NCBI GenBank assembly: GCA_022600195.1
Contig: JAHZKX010000058.1
Location: 100,615 to 164,614, forward strand
Length of the DNA: 64,000 bases
Source of the DNA: Planctomycetota bacterium
Lineage (GTDB): Bacteria; Planctomycetota; Planctomycetia; Planctomycetales; Planctomycetaceae
Direction of reading: 5' to 3'
Below, piece after piece: positions 25,587 to 36,600 of the stretch. How positions within the stretch are numbered: position 1 is the stretch's first letter; each line of letters starts with the position of its first letter. The notes beneath the pieces were generated by a model, which was not told where the DNA came from, did not search any database, and saw only the letters and a program-made list of their open reading frames with translations. A program made the translations under genes and the position numbers.

Positions 25587-26621
25587 TCAATCGTTTGAAA
25601 TTGTCTGTGTTTTTCCCGATTTGGCTGCATCATAAAACGCATAAATCGTTCGAATGATTCTCAAACTCTCGCGACTCGTTAATAATGGATCTCCGTTACC
25701 TGCCGCGGCTTGAACCGCTTTTCGTACGGCAGGTGTATAGCCACGCGGCTCAACCGGTTGATCAAATCGATATTTTTTACCATTATGGTTGAGAGTCCAT
25801 TCCAGATGACGATCCTGAAACGGAACCATTTCCAGCCAACCTTTACTGCCCCAGATTTTGATCATGGATTGATATCCCCGGTTCATAAAATAGCCGGCTG
25901 TCAAGGTACCCAAAAAGCCGGCTTCGTAACGAAAAGACAACGCTGCCGAGTCTTCCACGTCAATTGGCTGCCCTCCCACCAACGCAGTGAAGCCCGAGAC
26001 ATCTGTGATGGAAGATTCTGTCAGATACATTGATAAATCGAGCCAGTGAATACCAAGCCACGAAAGAAACCCGCCTCCGGCTCGATCCTTGTGTGCATAC
26101 CAGCTCTTGTGATAGGCAGGACTTGATAACCGAGTCTGGTCAGCTAGCAATGTCATATCTACACCGTAGATCTTTCCGATCGTACCCTCCTCGATCAATG
26201 ACTTCGCAAACCGGATTTCCGGATTCGTTCGATTGGCCAGAGCCAGCGTTAAATGCAAATGCTTACTCTCTGCTTTTTGAACCAACGGCTCAAATTGCTG
26301 GGCACTCAGACAGGCTGGTTTTTCTGCAAATACATGACAACCCTGTTCTAATGCCAAATTGATCGATTGAGGCGCCTGCCTGGCTTCCATCGTAACCAAA
26401 GCAAGATCAACTGTCTGATTCCCAAATAATGTTTCCGGTTTCTGATATACCTGCTTAAGTTTGGAACCAAGTTGGCTTCGGGCTGATTTTTCCTGTTGTC
26501 CACTCGGATCAGACAGACAGACATCCTTGACTTCATCGATCTCTTTCAAGGCAGAGAAATAAGCCCCTAAATGGGCACCTGTCTCATTTGTCAGTACTGC
26601 TACAGAAATTTGCTTCTTCAT
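25587..26621 (-). CDS. Gfo/Idh/MocA-family oxidoreductase
   Basis: 344 residues, normal for the family. An N-terminal Rossmann-like domain (ISVAVLTNETGAHLGAYFSAL) contains the EKP motif (VFAEKPACLS, about residues 90-100), whose Lys is catalytic in relatives. The C-terminal substrate domain has GGGFLSWLGIHWLDLSMYL with the HxxD catalytic pair. The NAD-binding glycine motif is degenerate (TNETGAHLG for GxGxxG). It probably oxidises or reduces a sugar or sugar derivative. It is divergent from the dehydrogenase at 26762, about 140 bp apart, and the two could share a substrate. Confidence 0.88.
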   Translation of the reverse strand: MKKQISVAVLTNETGAHLGAYFSALKEIDEVKDVCLSDPSGQQEKSARSQLGSKLKQVYQKPETLFGNQTVDLALVTMEARQAPQSINLALEQGCHVFAEKPACLSAQQFEPLVQKAESKHLHLTLALANRTNPEIRFAKSLIEEGTIGKIYGVDMTLLADQTRLSSPAYHKSWYAHKDRAGGGFLSWLGIHWLDLSMYLTESSITDVSGFTALVGGQPIDVEDSAALSFRYEAGFLGTLTAGYFMNRGYQSMIKIWGSKGWLEMVPFQDRHLEWTLNHNGKKYRFDQPVEPRGYTPAVRKAVQAAAGNGDPLLTSRESLRIIRTIYAFYDAAKSGKTQTISND

Positions 26622-26761
26622 CGTCGCTCTCCTACAACCATTATTTTTTGTTTGCCGAATCCGTGTTGAAGCTCAACGTTGCATTTTATGCTGTTTTGTA
26701 TATTTTATATAACTATATCCATTCTGCTTCCCTTCTACCAGAACCAACTTTGTTCTAGAGA

Positions 26762-27784
26762 ATGAGAGTATTCCCCTGTTTCAGGATCAGTTCGTTGTTA
26801 GCAAGCCACCTTGTCGCACCAGGAAAAATTGAACTTATCGAAGTTCCCGAACCCGAACTCTCATCTGTGTCATCGCTACAGTCGGGTCAGGGAGAAATCA
26901 TCTTTCAGCCAGAAACGACCTGCTTGTGCGGATCTGATTTACCCTATTTTACGGGAAGTGATGAATGGGAAATCGAAATAGGCCACTCATTGCATGAAAT
27001 GATCGGTACCGTGACGGCAACAAATGGTCAGCGCTGGAAAGCCGGGGACCGCATTCTTGCGGTTCCGGTAATGCAACAAGGACTCTGCGAACGATTTCTT
27101 CTGGATGAAACGCGATCCATTCCCATTGCCACCAATATCCCCGAAGAGCATGCATTGATGGCCCAGCCACTAGGTACGGCTCTATTTGCCCTCAAAAAAC
27201 TTCCAAATCTGTTAGACAAAACTGTCGCTGTGGTCGGGCAGGGGCCCATGGGACAACTCATGAATGCCGCCTTGAGTAATATGGGTGCGCGTGAGATTAT
27301 TGGAATCGACCTGCTGGAATCCCGCTTAGAAGTCAGCCCCCGCATGGGTGCCACCGCCACCATCTGTAATCGGAACACAGATCCAGTCACAGCACTGCGC
27401 GAACGATTGCAGGGCGAGTTACCTGATATTGTCATCGAAGCGGTCGGCCATGCAGATCAACAGTTCAATCTGTGCGTTGATCTCTGCAGGGAAAATGGAC
27501 GCATTCTTGTGTTTGGCGTCCCTCCTGAAACCATCGATCATGTCCGCTGGCGTGATCTACTCTTCAAAAACATTACCGTCCACACCAGTATCAATCCGGA
27601 TTTTAAACGAGATTTCCCTCTGGCAATGCAGTGGCTCTCTGAAGGCCGAATTGATGTGACTCCGATTATCACACACCGGTTTCCACTGGCAGACATTCAG
27701 CAGGCATTTGATCTGTTCAAAGAACGAAAAGAGGGTGTCATCAAAGTCATTGTTGAATTTCCCTCACTGAATCGCTCATTATAG
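26762..27784 (+). CDS. Medium-chain dehydrogenase/reductase (zinc-type alcohol dehydrogenase family)
   Basis: 340 residues. Catalytic-zinc motifs are CLCGSDLPYF and IGHSLHEMIGTV. The nucleotide-binding motif is VAVVGQGPMGQLMNAAL (about residues 155-172), with Asp in IGIDLLESRLE suggesting NAD preference. The four-cysteine structural zinc lobe of classical enzymes is absent; that region reads RILAVPVMQQGLCERFLLD. The first 13 or so residues (MRVFPCFRISSLL) are unusual, and the true start may be a Leu codon just before SHLVAPGKIELIEVPEPE. It is likely a sugar or polyol dehydrogenase, and the sulfatase gene follows 37 bp downstream. Confidence 0.87.
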   Translation: MRVFPCFRISSLLASHLVAPGKIELIEVPEPELSSVSSLQSGQGEIIFQPETTCLCGSDLPYFTGSDEWEIEIGHSLHEMIGTVTATNGQRWKAGDRILAVPVMQQGLCERFLLDETRSIPIATNIPEEHALMAQPLGTALFALKKLPNLLDKTVAVVGQGPMGQLMNAALSNMGAREIIGIDLLESRLEVSPRMGATATICNRNTDPVTALRERLQGELPDIVIEAVGHADQQFNLCVDLCRENGRILVFGVPPETIDHVRWRDLLFKNITVHTSINPDFKRDFPLAMQWLSEGRIDVTPIITHRFPLADIQQAFDLFKERKEGVIKVIVEFPSLNRSL

Positions 27785-27821
27785 TTTCAAGTTGGCTCAA
27801 TAATTTAACAGGTCACTCTTT

Positions 27822-29201
27822 ATGAAACCGAGACAAAGGTCACGCATGATTTTTACTATTCGCCATCTTCACTTTAAGATTTCTGTCTCTGTCTGTTTGT
27901 TTCTCAGTGTCTTAATAACGAATTCGATGCAAGGAGCAGAGTCTCCCAATATTATTTATGTGATGGCTGATGACCTGGGATATGGTGATCTGGGTTGTTT
28001 TGGACAAAAAGTGATCAAAACTCCCAATATCGATCAATTGGCCAAAGCAGGCATGCGATTCACAAATCACTATTCCGGCCATACTGTTTGTCGTCCTTCT
28101 CGACTGGTGTTGTTAACAGGCATGCATACCGGACACACTCCCATCAGTCAGAATGAACAATATTATTTTCCGGAAGGTGCCACCACAGTCACAACGCTTT
28201 TAAAAAACTCGGGCTACGCGACAGGCGGCGTCGGAAAATGGGCACTCGGACCGCCGGGATCGACTGGAGTTCCGAGCAAGCAGGGATTTGACTTCTGGTT
28301 TGGATATCTTGATCAGGGAAACGCTCATAATTTTTATCCCGAATTTCTCTGGAGTAATGAACAGGAAATTTCTCTACCGGGAAATAAAGTGGGGCAACAG
28401 AAAAGAGTCTCTATTGAACGAGAGACCTATTCGCATGATCTTTTAACTCAGGAAGCATTCAACTTCATTAAACGAAATGCAAAGAACCGCTTTTTTCTGC
28501 AAGCACATTACACGATTCCTCATGCGAATAATGAAGGAGGTCGTGCCACCGGTGATGGAATGGAAGTTCCCGAATACGGCGAATATGCCAAGCGTGAATG
28601 GCCTGCTCCCGAAAAAGGGTTCGCTGCTATGATTTCTCGACTTGACCGTGATCTGGGAACGCTGGTTGCTCTTCTCAAAGAACTGAATCTGGAAAAGAAA
28701 ACGGTTATCTTTTTCACCTCTGATAATGGCCCACATCAGGAAGGAATGCACCAGGTTGATTTTTTCAATTCCAATGGCGCATTACGCGGCTATAAACGGG
28801 ACTTGTACGAAGGTGGCATTCGGGTACCGTTGATTGTGAAGTGGCCGGGCAAAGTGCAGGCAGATACGACTTCAGACCACATCAGTGCCTTCTGGGATTT
28901 TCTGCCAACCGCCTGTGATCTGGCCGGGATTAAGCCACCTCAAAACATCGACGGAATCTCATATTTACCTGCGATGCTTGGAAAATCCCAACCCGCGCAC
29001 GACTCCCTGTTTTGGAAATACCGGGGAAAGCTGGCTCTCAGATCGGGTAAATGGAAAGCAGTCCAAACCGGACCACAAAAATCACTCGAGCTCTATAACC
29101 TGGACCTTGATATTGGAGAACAGCACAATGTTGCAACGAAACACCCCCAGATTGTGGAGCGGATGCAGCAAAAAATAAAGAAAAGCCAGTCATCTCCCTG
29201 A
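27822..29201 (+). CDS. Exported sulfatase (arylsulfatase A-like)
   Basis: 459 residues. The signal peptide covers about residues 1-40 (ISVSVCLFLSVLITNSMQGAES). ATGs at 27822 and 27846 are both possible. The mature protein starts NIIYVMADDLGYGDLGCFG, with two metal-binding Asp. The modification motif is CRPSR (near residue 90), followed by LVLLTGMHTGH. Further active-site motifs are GVGKWALG, and FFTSDNGPHQEG with Asp/Asn of the metal site. It is a complete type I sulfatase of the formylglycine class, acting outside the cytoplasm. It follows the dehydrogenase closely and could be co-transcribed with it. Confidence 0.93.
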   Translation: MKPRQRSRMIFTIRHLHFKISVSVCLFLSVLITNSMQGAESPNIIYVMADDLGYGDLGCFGQKVIKTPNIDQLAKAGMRFTNHYSGHTVCRPSRLVLLTGMHTGHTPISQNEQYYFPEGATTVTTLLKNSGYATGGVGKWALGPPGSTGVPSKQGFDFWFGYLDQGNAHNFYPEFLWSNEQEISLPGNKVGQQKRVSIERETYSHDLLTQEAFNFIKRNAKNRFFLQAHYTIPHANNEGGRATGDGMEVPEYGEYAKREWPAPEKGFAAMISRLDRDLGTLVALLKELNLEKKTVIFFTSDNGPHQEGMHQVDFFNSNGALRGYKRDLYEGGIRVPLIVKWPGKVQADTTSDHISAFWDFLPTACDLAGIKPPQNIDGISYLPAMLGKSQPAHDSLFWKYRGKLALRSGKWKAVQTGPQKSLELYNLDLDIGEQHNVATKHPQIVERMQQKIKKSQSSP

Positions 29202-29249
29202 GTTCATAAACCCGGGCAAGTATCGATTCGCTTAAACAAACATTGAATG

Positions 29250-30758
29250 CTAGATAATTTCATGAATCGGCTCAGTATGCTCGACACCGACCAGTTTTTG
29301 ATTGAGTCCACCATAAAAGTAAGATAAACGGTTCGGGTCCATTCCCATCTGATTGAGAATTGTTGCATGCAATCGTTTTACATGGAACGGTTTCTCGACG
29401 GCCGCTGAGCCCAACTCATCCGTGGCACCAACTGAAGTCCCCCCTTGAATCCCACCACCGGCAGTCCACATGGTAAAGCCATACGAATTGTGATCGCGCC
29501 CCGTTCCTTTCGCATATTCTGCAGTGGGCTGTCGTCCAAACTCCCCCCCCCAGACAATCATCGTTTCATCAAATAATCCCCTCGATTTTAAATCTTTTAT
29601 CAAAGCAGCAATCGGTTGATCCGTATTTCCTGCATGAAAACTGTGGTTTTTGTGCAAATCTCCGTGTGCATCCCAGTTGGAATCGTTATGGTTTCCACCG
29701 GAATACAATTGTATAAATCGAACACCTCTCTCAACGAGCCTCCGCGCCAAAAGACAACGTCTGCCAAAATCAGCCGTCCTGGGATTGTTGAGCCCATATA
29801 ATTCCTGAGTCTGTTTGGTCTCGGTAGCTATGTCTGCCGCTTCGGGAGCATGCTTTTGCATCTTGAAAGCCAATTCATAACTGGCAATTCGAGCTGCCAA
29901 TTCAGAATTACCGGCACGCGAAGCCTGGTGTTTTTGATTGGCCTCTTTTAATTCATCCAGCAATTCGCGTTGCACGATTTTGCTCATACCTTCCGGTCGA
30001 CGCAAATCGATCAGAGGTGCCCCCTGAGAACGCATTGTAGTGCCTTGATAAGTCGCTGGCATAAAACCACTCGACCAGTTCTTGGCCCCACTAATCGGGC
30101 CACCTGTTGGATCGAGCATCACTACATAACCCGGTAGATTTTCATTTTCCGTTCCCAGTCCGTAATTCAGCCACGAACCTAAGCTGGGAAAACCGCTCAG
30201 AATTCTTCCTGAATTCATCATCAGCATAGCCGATCCATGAATAGGAGAATCGGCGGTCATTGATTTCAAAAAAGCAATATCATCAGCGCAGGTAGCCAAA
30301 TTCGGAAATAAATCGGAAATCCATTGACCTGATTCACCATACTGTTTGAACTTCCATTTCGGACCAACAACACGTCCTTCATTTTTTTCACCCCCGCGCC
30401 CCTTGGTTTTTACAGGGATTGTCTTGCCATCCAGACCATAAAGTTTCGGTTTGTAATCAAAGGTATCAACATGGCTTGGTCCACCATACATAAACAGAAA
30501 GATGACACTTTTTGCCTTGGGTTTGAAATGCGGATCTTTGGGTGCCAGCGGGTTCTGAAATTTGCTGGATCCATCCGCGGCAACGACCTGGGAATTGAGA
30601 AATCCGTCCGCTGACATCATGCCCGTTAATGCCACCGATGCAAAGCCACCTCCGGCTTCCCACAAAAACTCCCGACGTGTGCGACGGCAGAATTGCGCAT
30701 GCCCCGCTGATTGATTGCCCTGGTTGACTTGAGGGTTTGATGGTTGCTCTAAAGCCAT
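29250..30758 (-). CDS. DUF1501-family exported protein
   Basis: 502 residues. The N-terminus CRRTRREFLWEAGGGFASVALTG is a Tat-type signal (RRxFL with a Gly/Ala-rich core). The mature part has the DUF1501 landmarks: SVIFLFMYGGPSHVDTFDYKPKL, CLLARRLVERGVRFIQLYSGG and MIVWGGEFGRQPTAE. The fold is related to alkaline phosphatase/sulfatase, but the function is not established. In planctomycetes this gene nearly always sits directly after a PSCyt1/DUF1549/DUF1553 gene, as here (63 bp gap), so the two are probably one operon and one exported system. Confidence 0.93.
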   Translation of the reverse strand: MALEQPSNPQVNQGNQSAGHAQFCRRTRREFLWEAGGGFASVALTGMMSADGFLNSQVVAADGSSKFQNPLAPKDPHFKPKAKSVIFLFMYGGPSHVDTFDYKPKLYGLDGKTIPVKTKGRGGEKNEGRVVGPKWKFKQYGESGQWISDLFPNLATCADDIAFLKSMTADSPIHGSAMLMMNSGRILSGFPSLGSWLNYGLGTENENLPGYVVMLDPTGGPISGAKNWSSGFMPATYQGTTMRSQGAPLIDLRRPEGMSKIVQRELLDELKEANQKHQASRAGNSELAARIASYELAFKMQKHAPEAADIATETKQTQELYGLNNPRTADFGRRCLLARRLVERGVRFIQLYSGGNHNDSNWDAHGDLHKNHSFHAGNTDQPIAALIKDLKSRGLFDETMIVWGGEFGRQPTAEYAKGTGRDHNSYGFTMWTAGGGIQGGTSVGATDELGSAAVEKPFHVKRLHATILNQMGMDPNRLSYFYGGLNQKLVGVEHTEPIHEII

Positions 30759-30821
30759 ATCCGGTCCTTTTGAAGCTCCAAGACTTATAATACAAACAAA
30801 GACACTATCAAATAAATAATT

Positions 30822-33341
30822 CTAATCCAGATACACAAACTCGTTTCGGTTCAGTATGGTCAAACAGTAGTAGTTCAGTGCCTGTTTTTCTTTAAGAGAA
30901 TGTTTTTTGATCAAGTTCTCAATCAATCGAACTCCTGCATCAACTTCGCCTTTTAATGGTTGTCGTCCATATGCTAAACGAATCGCGCGTTCCACAAAGG
31001 ATGCATGCTTTTTATCTACTTCTTCAATAATACGATCAGCTAAATATTCTGCCTGTCGATTCACAAAGCTTCCATTAATCATCCCCAACGCTTGTGCTGG
31101 CTGTGTTGTTACAAATCGCACTGCACAGCTACTGTCGGTATCAGCGAAGTCAAAATTAAAGAGCAGGGGCGTAATCAAAGAACGTTTTACGAAAACATAG
31201 ATGCTCCGTCTTGCTCTTTCTTCCTCGGAAGAATCCAGCCAGCCTTCACCTGGTCTGGATTGCCCCTGTAGCACCTCTTTTGATATCTGAGGATAAATCC
31301 CAGGGCCGTACATTTTGAGATTCAAACGACCATTGACCGCCAGTAGGGAATCACGCACCTCTTCAGCACTAAGACGCCTCATATTAAAACGCCAGAACAG
31401 ATCATTGGCAGGATCAATGGCAGCAGCTTGATCCGAAAACTTTGCGGACATCTGATAAGTATTTGACATCATAATCAGTTTATGAAAGGACTTGAATTTC
31501 TGCCCGCTCTTCACAAATTTCAATGCCAGCCAGTCCAGTAATTCAGGGTGTGTCGGTGGCACGCCTAACTGTCCAAAATTATTGGGAGATTGAACAATTC
31601 CTCGACCGAAGTGATGTTGCCAGATCCGGTTCACTATCACGCGCGAGGTCAGTAAATTATCTCCATCGGCGATCCACTCTGCCAGAACCCGTCGGCGTCC
31701 CGAAGTCTGTTGCTCTTTACGAGCAACTGGAATCAGTGCTTCCGTCTTTCCAAATATCTCTGGAAAACCAGGCTGCACCTTCTCGCCCCGCACATTGGGA
31801 TTGCCTCTTAACAGCACAAATGTTTCACGCGGTTCTTTGAGACTTCGCCGAACACTGAGTGCCATCTTCCGTGGCGTAGCTTTCTTTCTTTGCTCTTCCA
31901 ATTGATGCAAGTCTTGCTTTAGCGCCTGATAGACTTTTTTTTGATCTGGCTCCAGGTACTGTTTTAATTTTTCTTTCAGTAGTTTCTCGCGTTGCCGAGT
32001 TTCAGAACGTCTTTGATCGACACCCGACATTTTTTTGATTGCCGTCTGTTCCATCTGGTGCATTTTTTTCTTCACATCTATTTTTTGTGCATCGATCCTG
32101 GCATGGATCGCCGAAACTTCAGGGGATGTGATATCTGTTTGATTGTAAGAGAGTTGGTCTGAGCGAATTCCATAGGAATTTAAACCATGAAAAAACGCAA
32201 GAAAACGGTAATAATCCTCATGGGGGATCGGATCAATTTTATGCTCATGGCAGCGGGCACAATTTAACGTCAGACCTAAAAAAACCTGACTCGTAGTAGA
32301 AACAATATCATCCAGCTCATTATAGTAGCTCAGTAACGGGTCGGCGGGTTCGTCATCCCAGAGACCAAGCCGATAATAGCCTGTGGCGATGATTGTCTCA
32401 TTCGTCACCTGATCCAGTTCATCCCCCGCCAGTTGTTCCTTTATGAATTGGCTGTAAGGCTTATCTTGATTGAATGAGCTGATGACATAATCGCGAAAAC
32501 GCCAGGCGTTCGGTTTTATTCCATCCCGTTCAAAACTGTTTGTGTCAGCATAACGCACGAGATCCAGCCAGTGACGAGCCCAACGTTCTCCGTAGCGGGG
32601 TGATGCCAATAAACGATCGATCAGTTTTTCGTAAGCATCGGGAGAAGGATCATTAATAAACTGATCTACTTCTTCAGGAGTGGGAGGCAACCCTGTCAAA
32701 TTAAAGTAGGCCCGACGAATCAACTCCCCACGATTTGCGGGTGGAGCAGGGGTTAGACCCTTCGACTCTAACTTAGCGAGAATAAAAGCGTCTATTGGAT
32801 TCTTCACCCACTGAGTCTGTTTTATGATTGGTGGTGTTTTTTGATGAAGCGGCTGAAAGGCCCAGTGTTTTTTCCACTCTGCGCCCTGCTTGATCCAATT
32901 CCGAATGAGGTCAATCTGTTCCTGCTTCAGACGGTCTCCTTCCGGCGGCATCTGTTGACTCTCATCTTTGGAAATGAGTCGTTTTATGATTTCGCTCTTT
33001 TCCGGATGCTGGGGAACAACAGCCGTGGCTTCCGATTCCAGTTGCTTGAATGCCAGCTCGCTTTGGTCCAGACGTAAGCCCCCCTCCTGAACATCAGGCC
33101 CATGGCAAGAGTAACAATGCTTTGCCAGTAAAGGTTGGATCTGCTGTGTGAAATCAACTACGGGCTTTGCATTCTGCTGAGCAGGCACCCTGTTATTTTC
33201 TGCCAATCCCACCGAAGCCAGTTCCAGCCCAGGAAAAAGGATCATTCCCCCAAAAAGCAGTCTTATCAATCCCGTTCTGATTCCGAAGTGATTTGCGCGT
33301 AACATACGTGATTTTTCTCTCCCAATGGTGGTGTCATCCAT
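30822..33341 (-). CDS. PSD1-family protein: PSCyt1 haem domain plus DUF1549 and DUF1553
   Basis: 839 residues. A signal segment (IRLLFGGMILFPGLELASVG) is followed by the planctomycete cytochrome C domain with the haem motif CYSCHG (near residue 78). DUF1549 follows at about 175-385 (PIDAFILAKLESKGLTPAPPANR, RWARHWLDLVRYADTNSFERDG, LNCARCHEHKIDPI). A charged coiled region spans about 415-490, and DUF1553 about 560-810 (LAEWIADGDNLLTSRVIVNRIWQHHFGRGIV, NMRRLSAEEVRDSLLAVNGRL). A second CARCH motif lies within DUF1549. Role unknown; proposed to act in extracytoplasmic redox chemistry with the adjacent DUF1501 protein. ATG at 33341 or 33305. Confidence 0.93.
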   Translation of the reverse strand: MDDTTIGREKSRMLRANHFGIRTGLIRLLFGGMILFPGLELASVGLAENNRVPAQQNAKPVVDFTQQIQPLLAKHCYSCHGPDVQEGGLRLDQSELAFKQLESEATAVVPQHPEKSEIIKRLISKDESQQMPPEGDRLKQEQIDLIRNWIKQGAEWKKHWAFQPLHQKTPPIIKQTQWVKNPIDAFILAKLESKGLTPAPPANRGELIRRAYFNLTGLPPTPEEVDQFINDPSPDAYEKLIDRLLASPRYGERWARHWLDLVRYADTNSFERDGIKPNAWRFRDYVISSFNQDKPYSQFIKEQLAGDELDQVTNETIIATGYYRLGLWDDEPADPLLSYYNELDDIVSTTSQVFLGLTLNCARCHEHKIDPIPHEDYYRFLAFFHGLNSYGIRSDQLSYNQTDITSPEVSAIHARIDAQKIDVKKKMHQMEQTAIKKMSGVDQRRSETRQREKLLKEKLKQYLEPDQKKVYQALKQDLHQLEEQRKKATPRKMALSVRRSLKEPRETFVLLRGNPNVRGEKVQPGFPEIFGKTEALIPVARKEQQTSGRRRVLAEWIADGDNLLTSRVIVNRIWQHHFGRGIVQSPNNFGQLGVPPTHPELLDWLALKFVKSGQKFKSFHKLIMMSNTYQMSAKFSDQAAAIDPANDLFWRFNMRRLSAEEVRDSLLAVNGRLNLKMYGPGIYPQISKEVLQGQSRPGEGWLDSSEEERARRSIYVFVKRSLITPLLFNFDFADTDSSCAVRFVTTQPAQALGMINGSFVNRQAEYLADRIIEEVDKKHASFVERAIRLAYGRQPLKGEVDAGVRLIENLIKKHSLKEKQALNYYCLTILNRNEFVYLD

Positions 33342-33603
33342 GATTCATTCTTGGCGTGATCATATAGTGGAGATCAATTATGTCTATTGTCGAATACTTC
33401 TGTTACGAATGTCAATTCAACAATTAAGAACCCTAAGTTATTTCCTGTACTTGACCTTGCGATCATCAACTCCTGGGATCAGATTGATGGTTCCAAAGTA
33501 GTCTGTCTGTTAATTGACTGATTATGCTATAATAATTAGTGCCTGTAAGTACAGACGCGATTATCGACTGGCAGTAGTTTATCATCTGAGGAGAATTCAC
33601 AGG

Positions 33604-36600
33604 ATGAATCGATTGCTTCCTCCTTTCTCAGGACGAATTGACTTGAGTAATATGCATGCCAGAATTCTTCTATGCGTAGGTATATTATTTATAACACCTT
33701 GTGCTTATCTCCTGTCAGATGATCAGGGTCATCTGAACGACGCGCATCAACAATTGGCATTGCTCGATCCACCAGCCAACAAAGAAGTTCCCGACCAGTC
33801 GGAACCGGAAAATGATCATTCTGACGAGCGAGAAGCACTCATTCACCGGATTTATCGAAACCGAAGACTGCGAATGCAGCTGGAACGTGCTGAGCAAAAA
33901 TTCCGTGATCAAGAATTTACGGAAGGAGCTTTGCAGTTGGAAAAACTCCTGGATCATCAGGAAGACTATTTCTTATGGCCCGATGACCAGACCCGTCCTT
34001 CTAATTTTCGACAACGTACACGCAAACTGTTTTCATCTGCTTCGCCTCGTACACTTTCAAATTATGAAAGAATTTCCGGTCCACAGGCAAACTGGCTTCT
34101 GGAACTTGCCAGAGAGAATAATGATCTCAGAATGTACGAACATCTGTCATTGCAATTTTTCCCGCTACGTTCCGGTTTTGAGGCTTTGAACTATTTAGCC
34201 GACCATTATATGGAGCAGGGTAACTTCGAATTCGCAGCCCGATACTGGGATCTTTTGCTGGATAGTCGAATCCATAAGTCGAGGATGAAACCCGTCCACT
34301 TTCTGAAAGCAGCCGTTGCCTATCAGCAATCGAACCAACGGGGAAAAGTCGCAAAAATTCTGACATCGCATGGAAAAATGGCTGTCACTTTTTCCGGAAC
34401 GAAAATGGGGCTCTCACAAGCCATTCAGACAATGGACGCCTCTTTAAAGCAGATTCCGCTTCAGCCGAATCCTGGTTGGCTGCTTTCACAGGGAAACGCG
34501 CAGCGAAACCAGTCAACTAATGCCAGCCTACCATATCTGAATCCTCGCTGGAGTCATCCTATTGCTCGGACAAAACATCCCGATCCACTGGCCTCACTCA
34601 AAAAATGGGAAAACAAACAAAATAATGCGAACCTCTCAACAGCAGTTGCAAACATCCCGATTGCCGTTGGTAATCAGGTAATATACCGTGACTTCGAAGG
34701 AATCAGAGCAGTTGACATTGATTCCGGAAAGACTTCCTGGCTCTTCAATAGTAGAGGTAGCCTCAATAGTTTGATTGACGGTGTTGCAAATCGAATCCGT
34801 TCTCACGCAACGTATTCACAAAACCTGCCTCTCGATAAATTCTACAATTATGGTTCTATCTATGGTTCACTTACCAGTAATGGACAGTATGTCTTTGCCA
34901 TCGATTATCTCCCGGATTTAACGCCACAAACACCTCAACAACTTAATCTGGGTCTTCGTCGTAATACGACTCACTACCCACTTGTTTCCCGGAGAGGGAA
35001 TCGGCTGATTGCTCTGCCGGTCCAACAATTCAAAGACCAATCAAATAACAGCAAATCAAGCAATGACTCATCCAAGTCTCAGAAAAAGCTCTCACTCAAA
35101 GCAGAGCCCGTCTGGGATATTGATGGTTATTATTTCCTGGGAGCACCACTACCTGTTGGTAACCTGATCTATGTGGTTGCCGAACATGATAGTCAAATTT
35201 CGCTGTTATGCATCAACCCACAAAATGGCAACATCCACTGGAAACAGGGGATTGCTTATGTCAACCAGCCCATTCGCTCAGATCGAAACCGTTCTTATCG
35301 GCAATGTCCGCTTGCCAGCAGCCAGGGAATCATCGTCTGCACAACACAAATTGACACACTGGTTGCGGTGGATGCTACAAATGGTGACTTGCTCTGGAAT
35401 TATTATTACGGCGAAGGAAACAGCTATCGCAGAATTTCACAAAAACGGTATTACAGTCCTGTTTCCTTTGGACATCCTGGTTTAACCAGCACACCTGTCA
35501 TTGATCAACAGCGCATTTACTATCTGCCCAGTGGATCGCCTTATATCCACTGTATCGATTTGAACTCCGGTCTTCCCCTCTGGAATGAAGTGCCTCGAGA
35601 AGACGGAGAGTACATCGCTGCCGTCGTTGACGAGACGGTTCTGGTGGTTGGCTCTGATTACTGTCGTGGTCGTCATATTCAAGATGGCAGGGAGCTATGG
35701 CATCTGCAAGTGGGACCTGCCGCAGGTAAGGGTTTTCTGTCTAATGAAAATTATCTGCTGCCAATTAAAGCGGGAAGCGTACTCAGTATTCACATCCCAA
35801 CAGGATCAGAATCCGGGTTTAATCTCAGCAATGCGACACAAATTTCAGAGATTTTGAACCGTGAATTCAAACAAAAACTAGAGCAGGGAGCGGAATATGT
35901 ATTTCAAGCCATCTCTGAAGATCATCAGAGCTCAAAAAAAACCGTTTCTCAACATCATTGGTCTCCAGGAAATATTATCTCACATCAGGGACAAATTATT
36001 TCACTGGGGCTCTGGCAGATTGATTCTTTTGCACAAGCTGAAGTATTGTTGACCAGTCTGTCACAAGATCAAAGCCCGTCCTTAAACTCTGCTGAAAAAC
36101 AGAATAGCCAATTACTGAAAGCGGAACTGGAACTCGCACTTGGTAATCTTGAAAGTGCACAACTCAAACTGGAATCTTTACTGTCGGCGAAAATATCAAC
36201 CTCGGTTAAAAATCGGTCTGAGTCACTATTACGTGAATTGCTCTATGCTGAATTAAACAAGCCAAACCAATACGAACCTCCCCTCTTTGCAAAACTAGAA
36301 GTTCTCGCCACAACTCCGCTGGAACGTGGCCGTTTCTTGTCTCGTAAGTCAAAATATCTGCTGCAACAACAAGATTACGCGGGATTAATTGAGATCGCAG
36401 AAGAATTTAAAAAAATAGAAATTAACCAACCATTGGCAATAGCAGGCGATGCCCACCATCTGGTCACGGTAAACAGTCTCATCGCCGGACTGATGGAAAA
36501 AGTCACCAACAGGGCTGATCGCAATGCACAAGAAACAGTCAATTCCATTATTACCAGCGACCAGCAGGCTGCTCTCAAAGAAGGCACCGTGATTGCCTTG

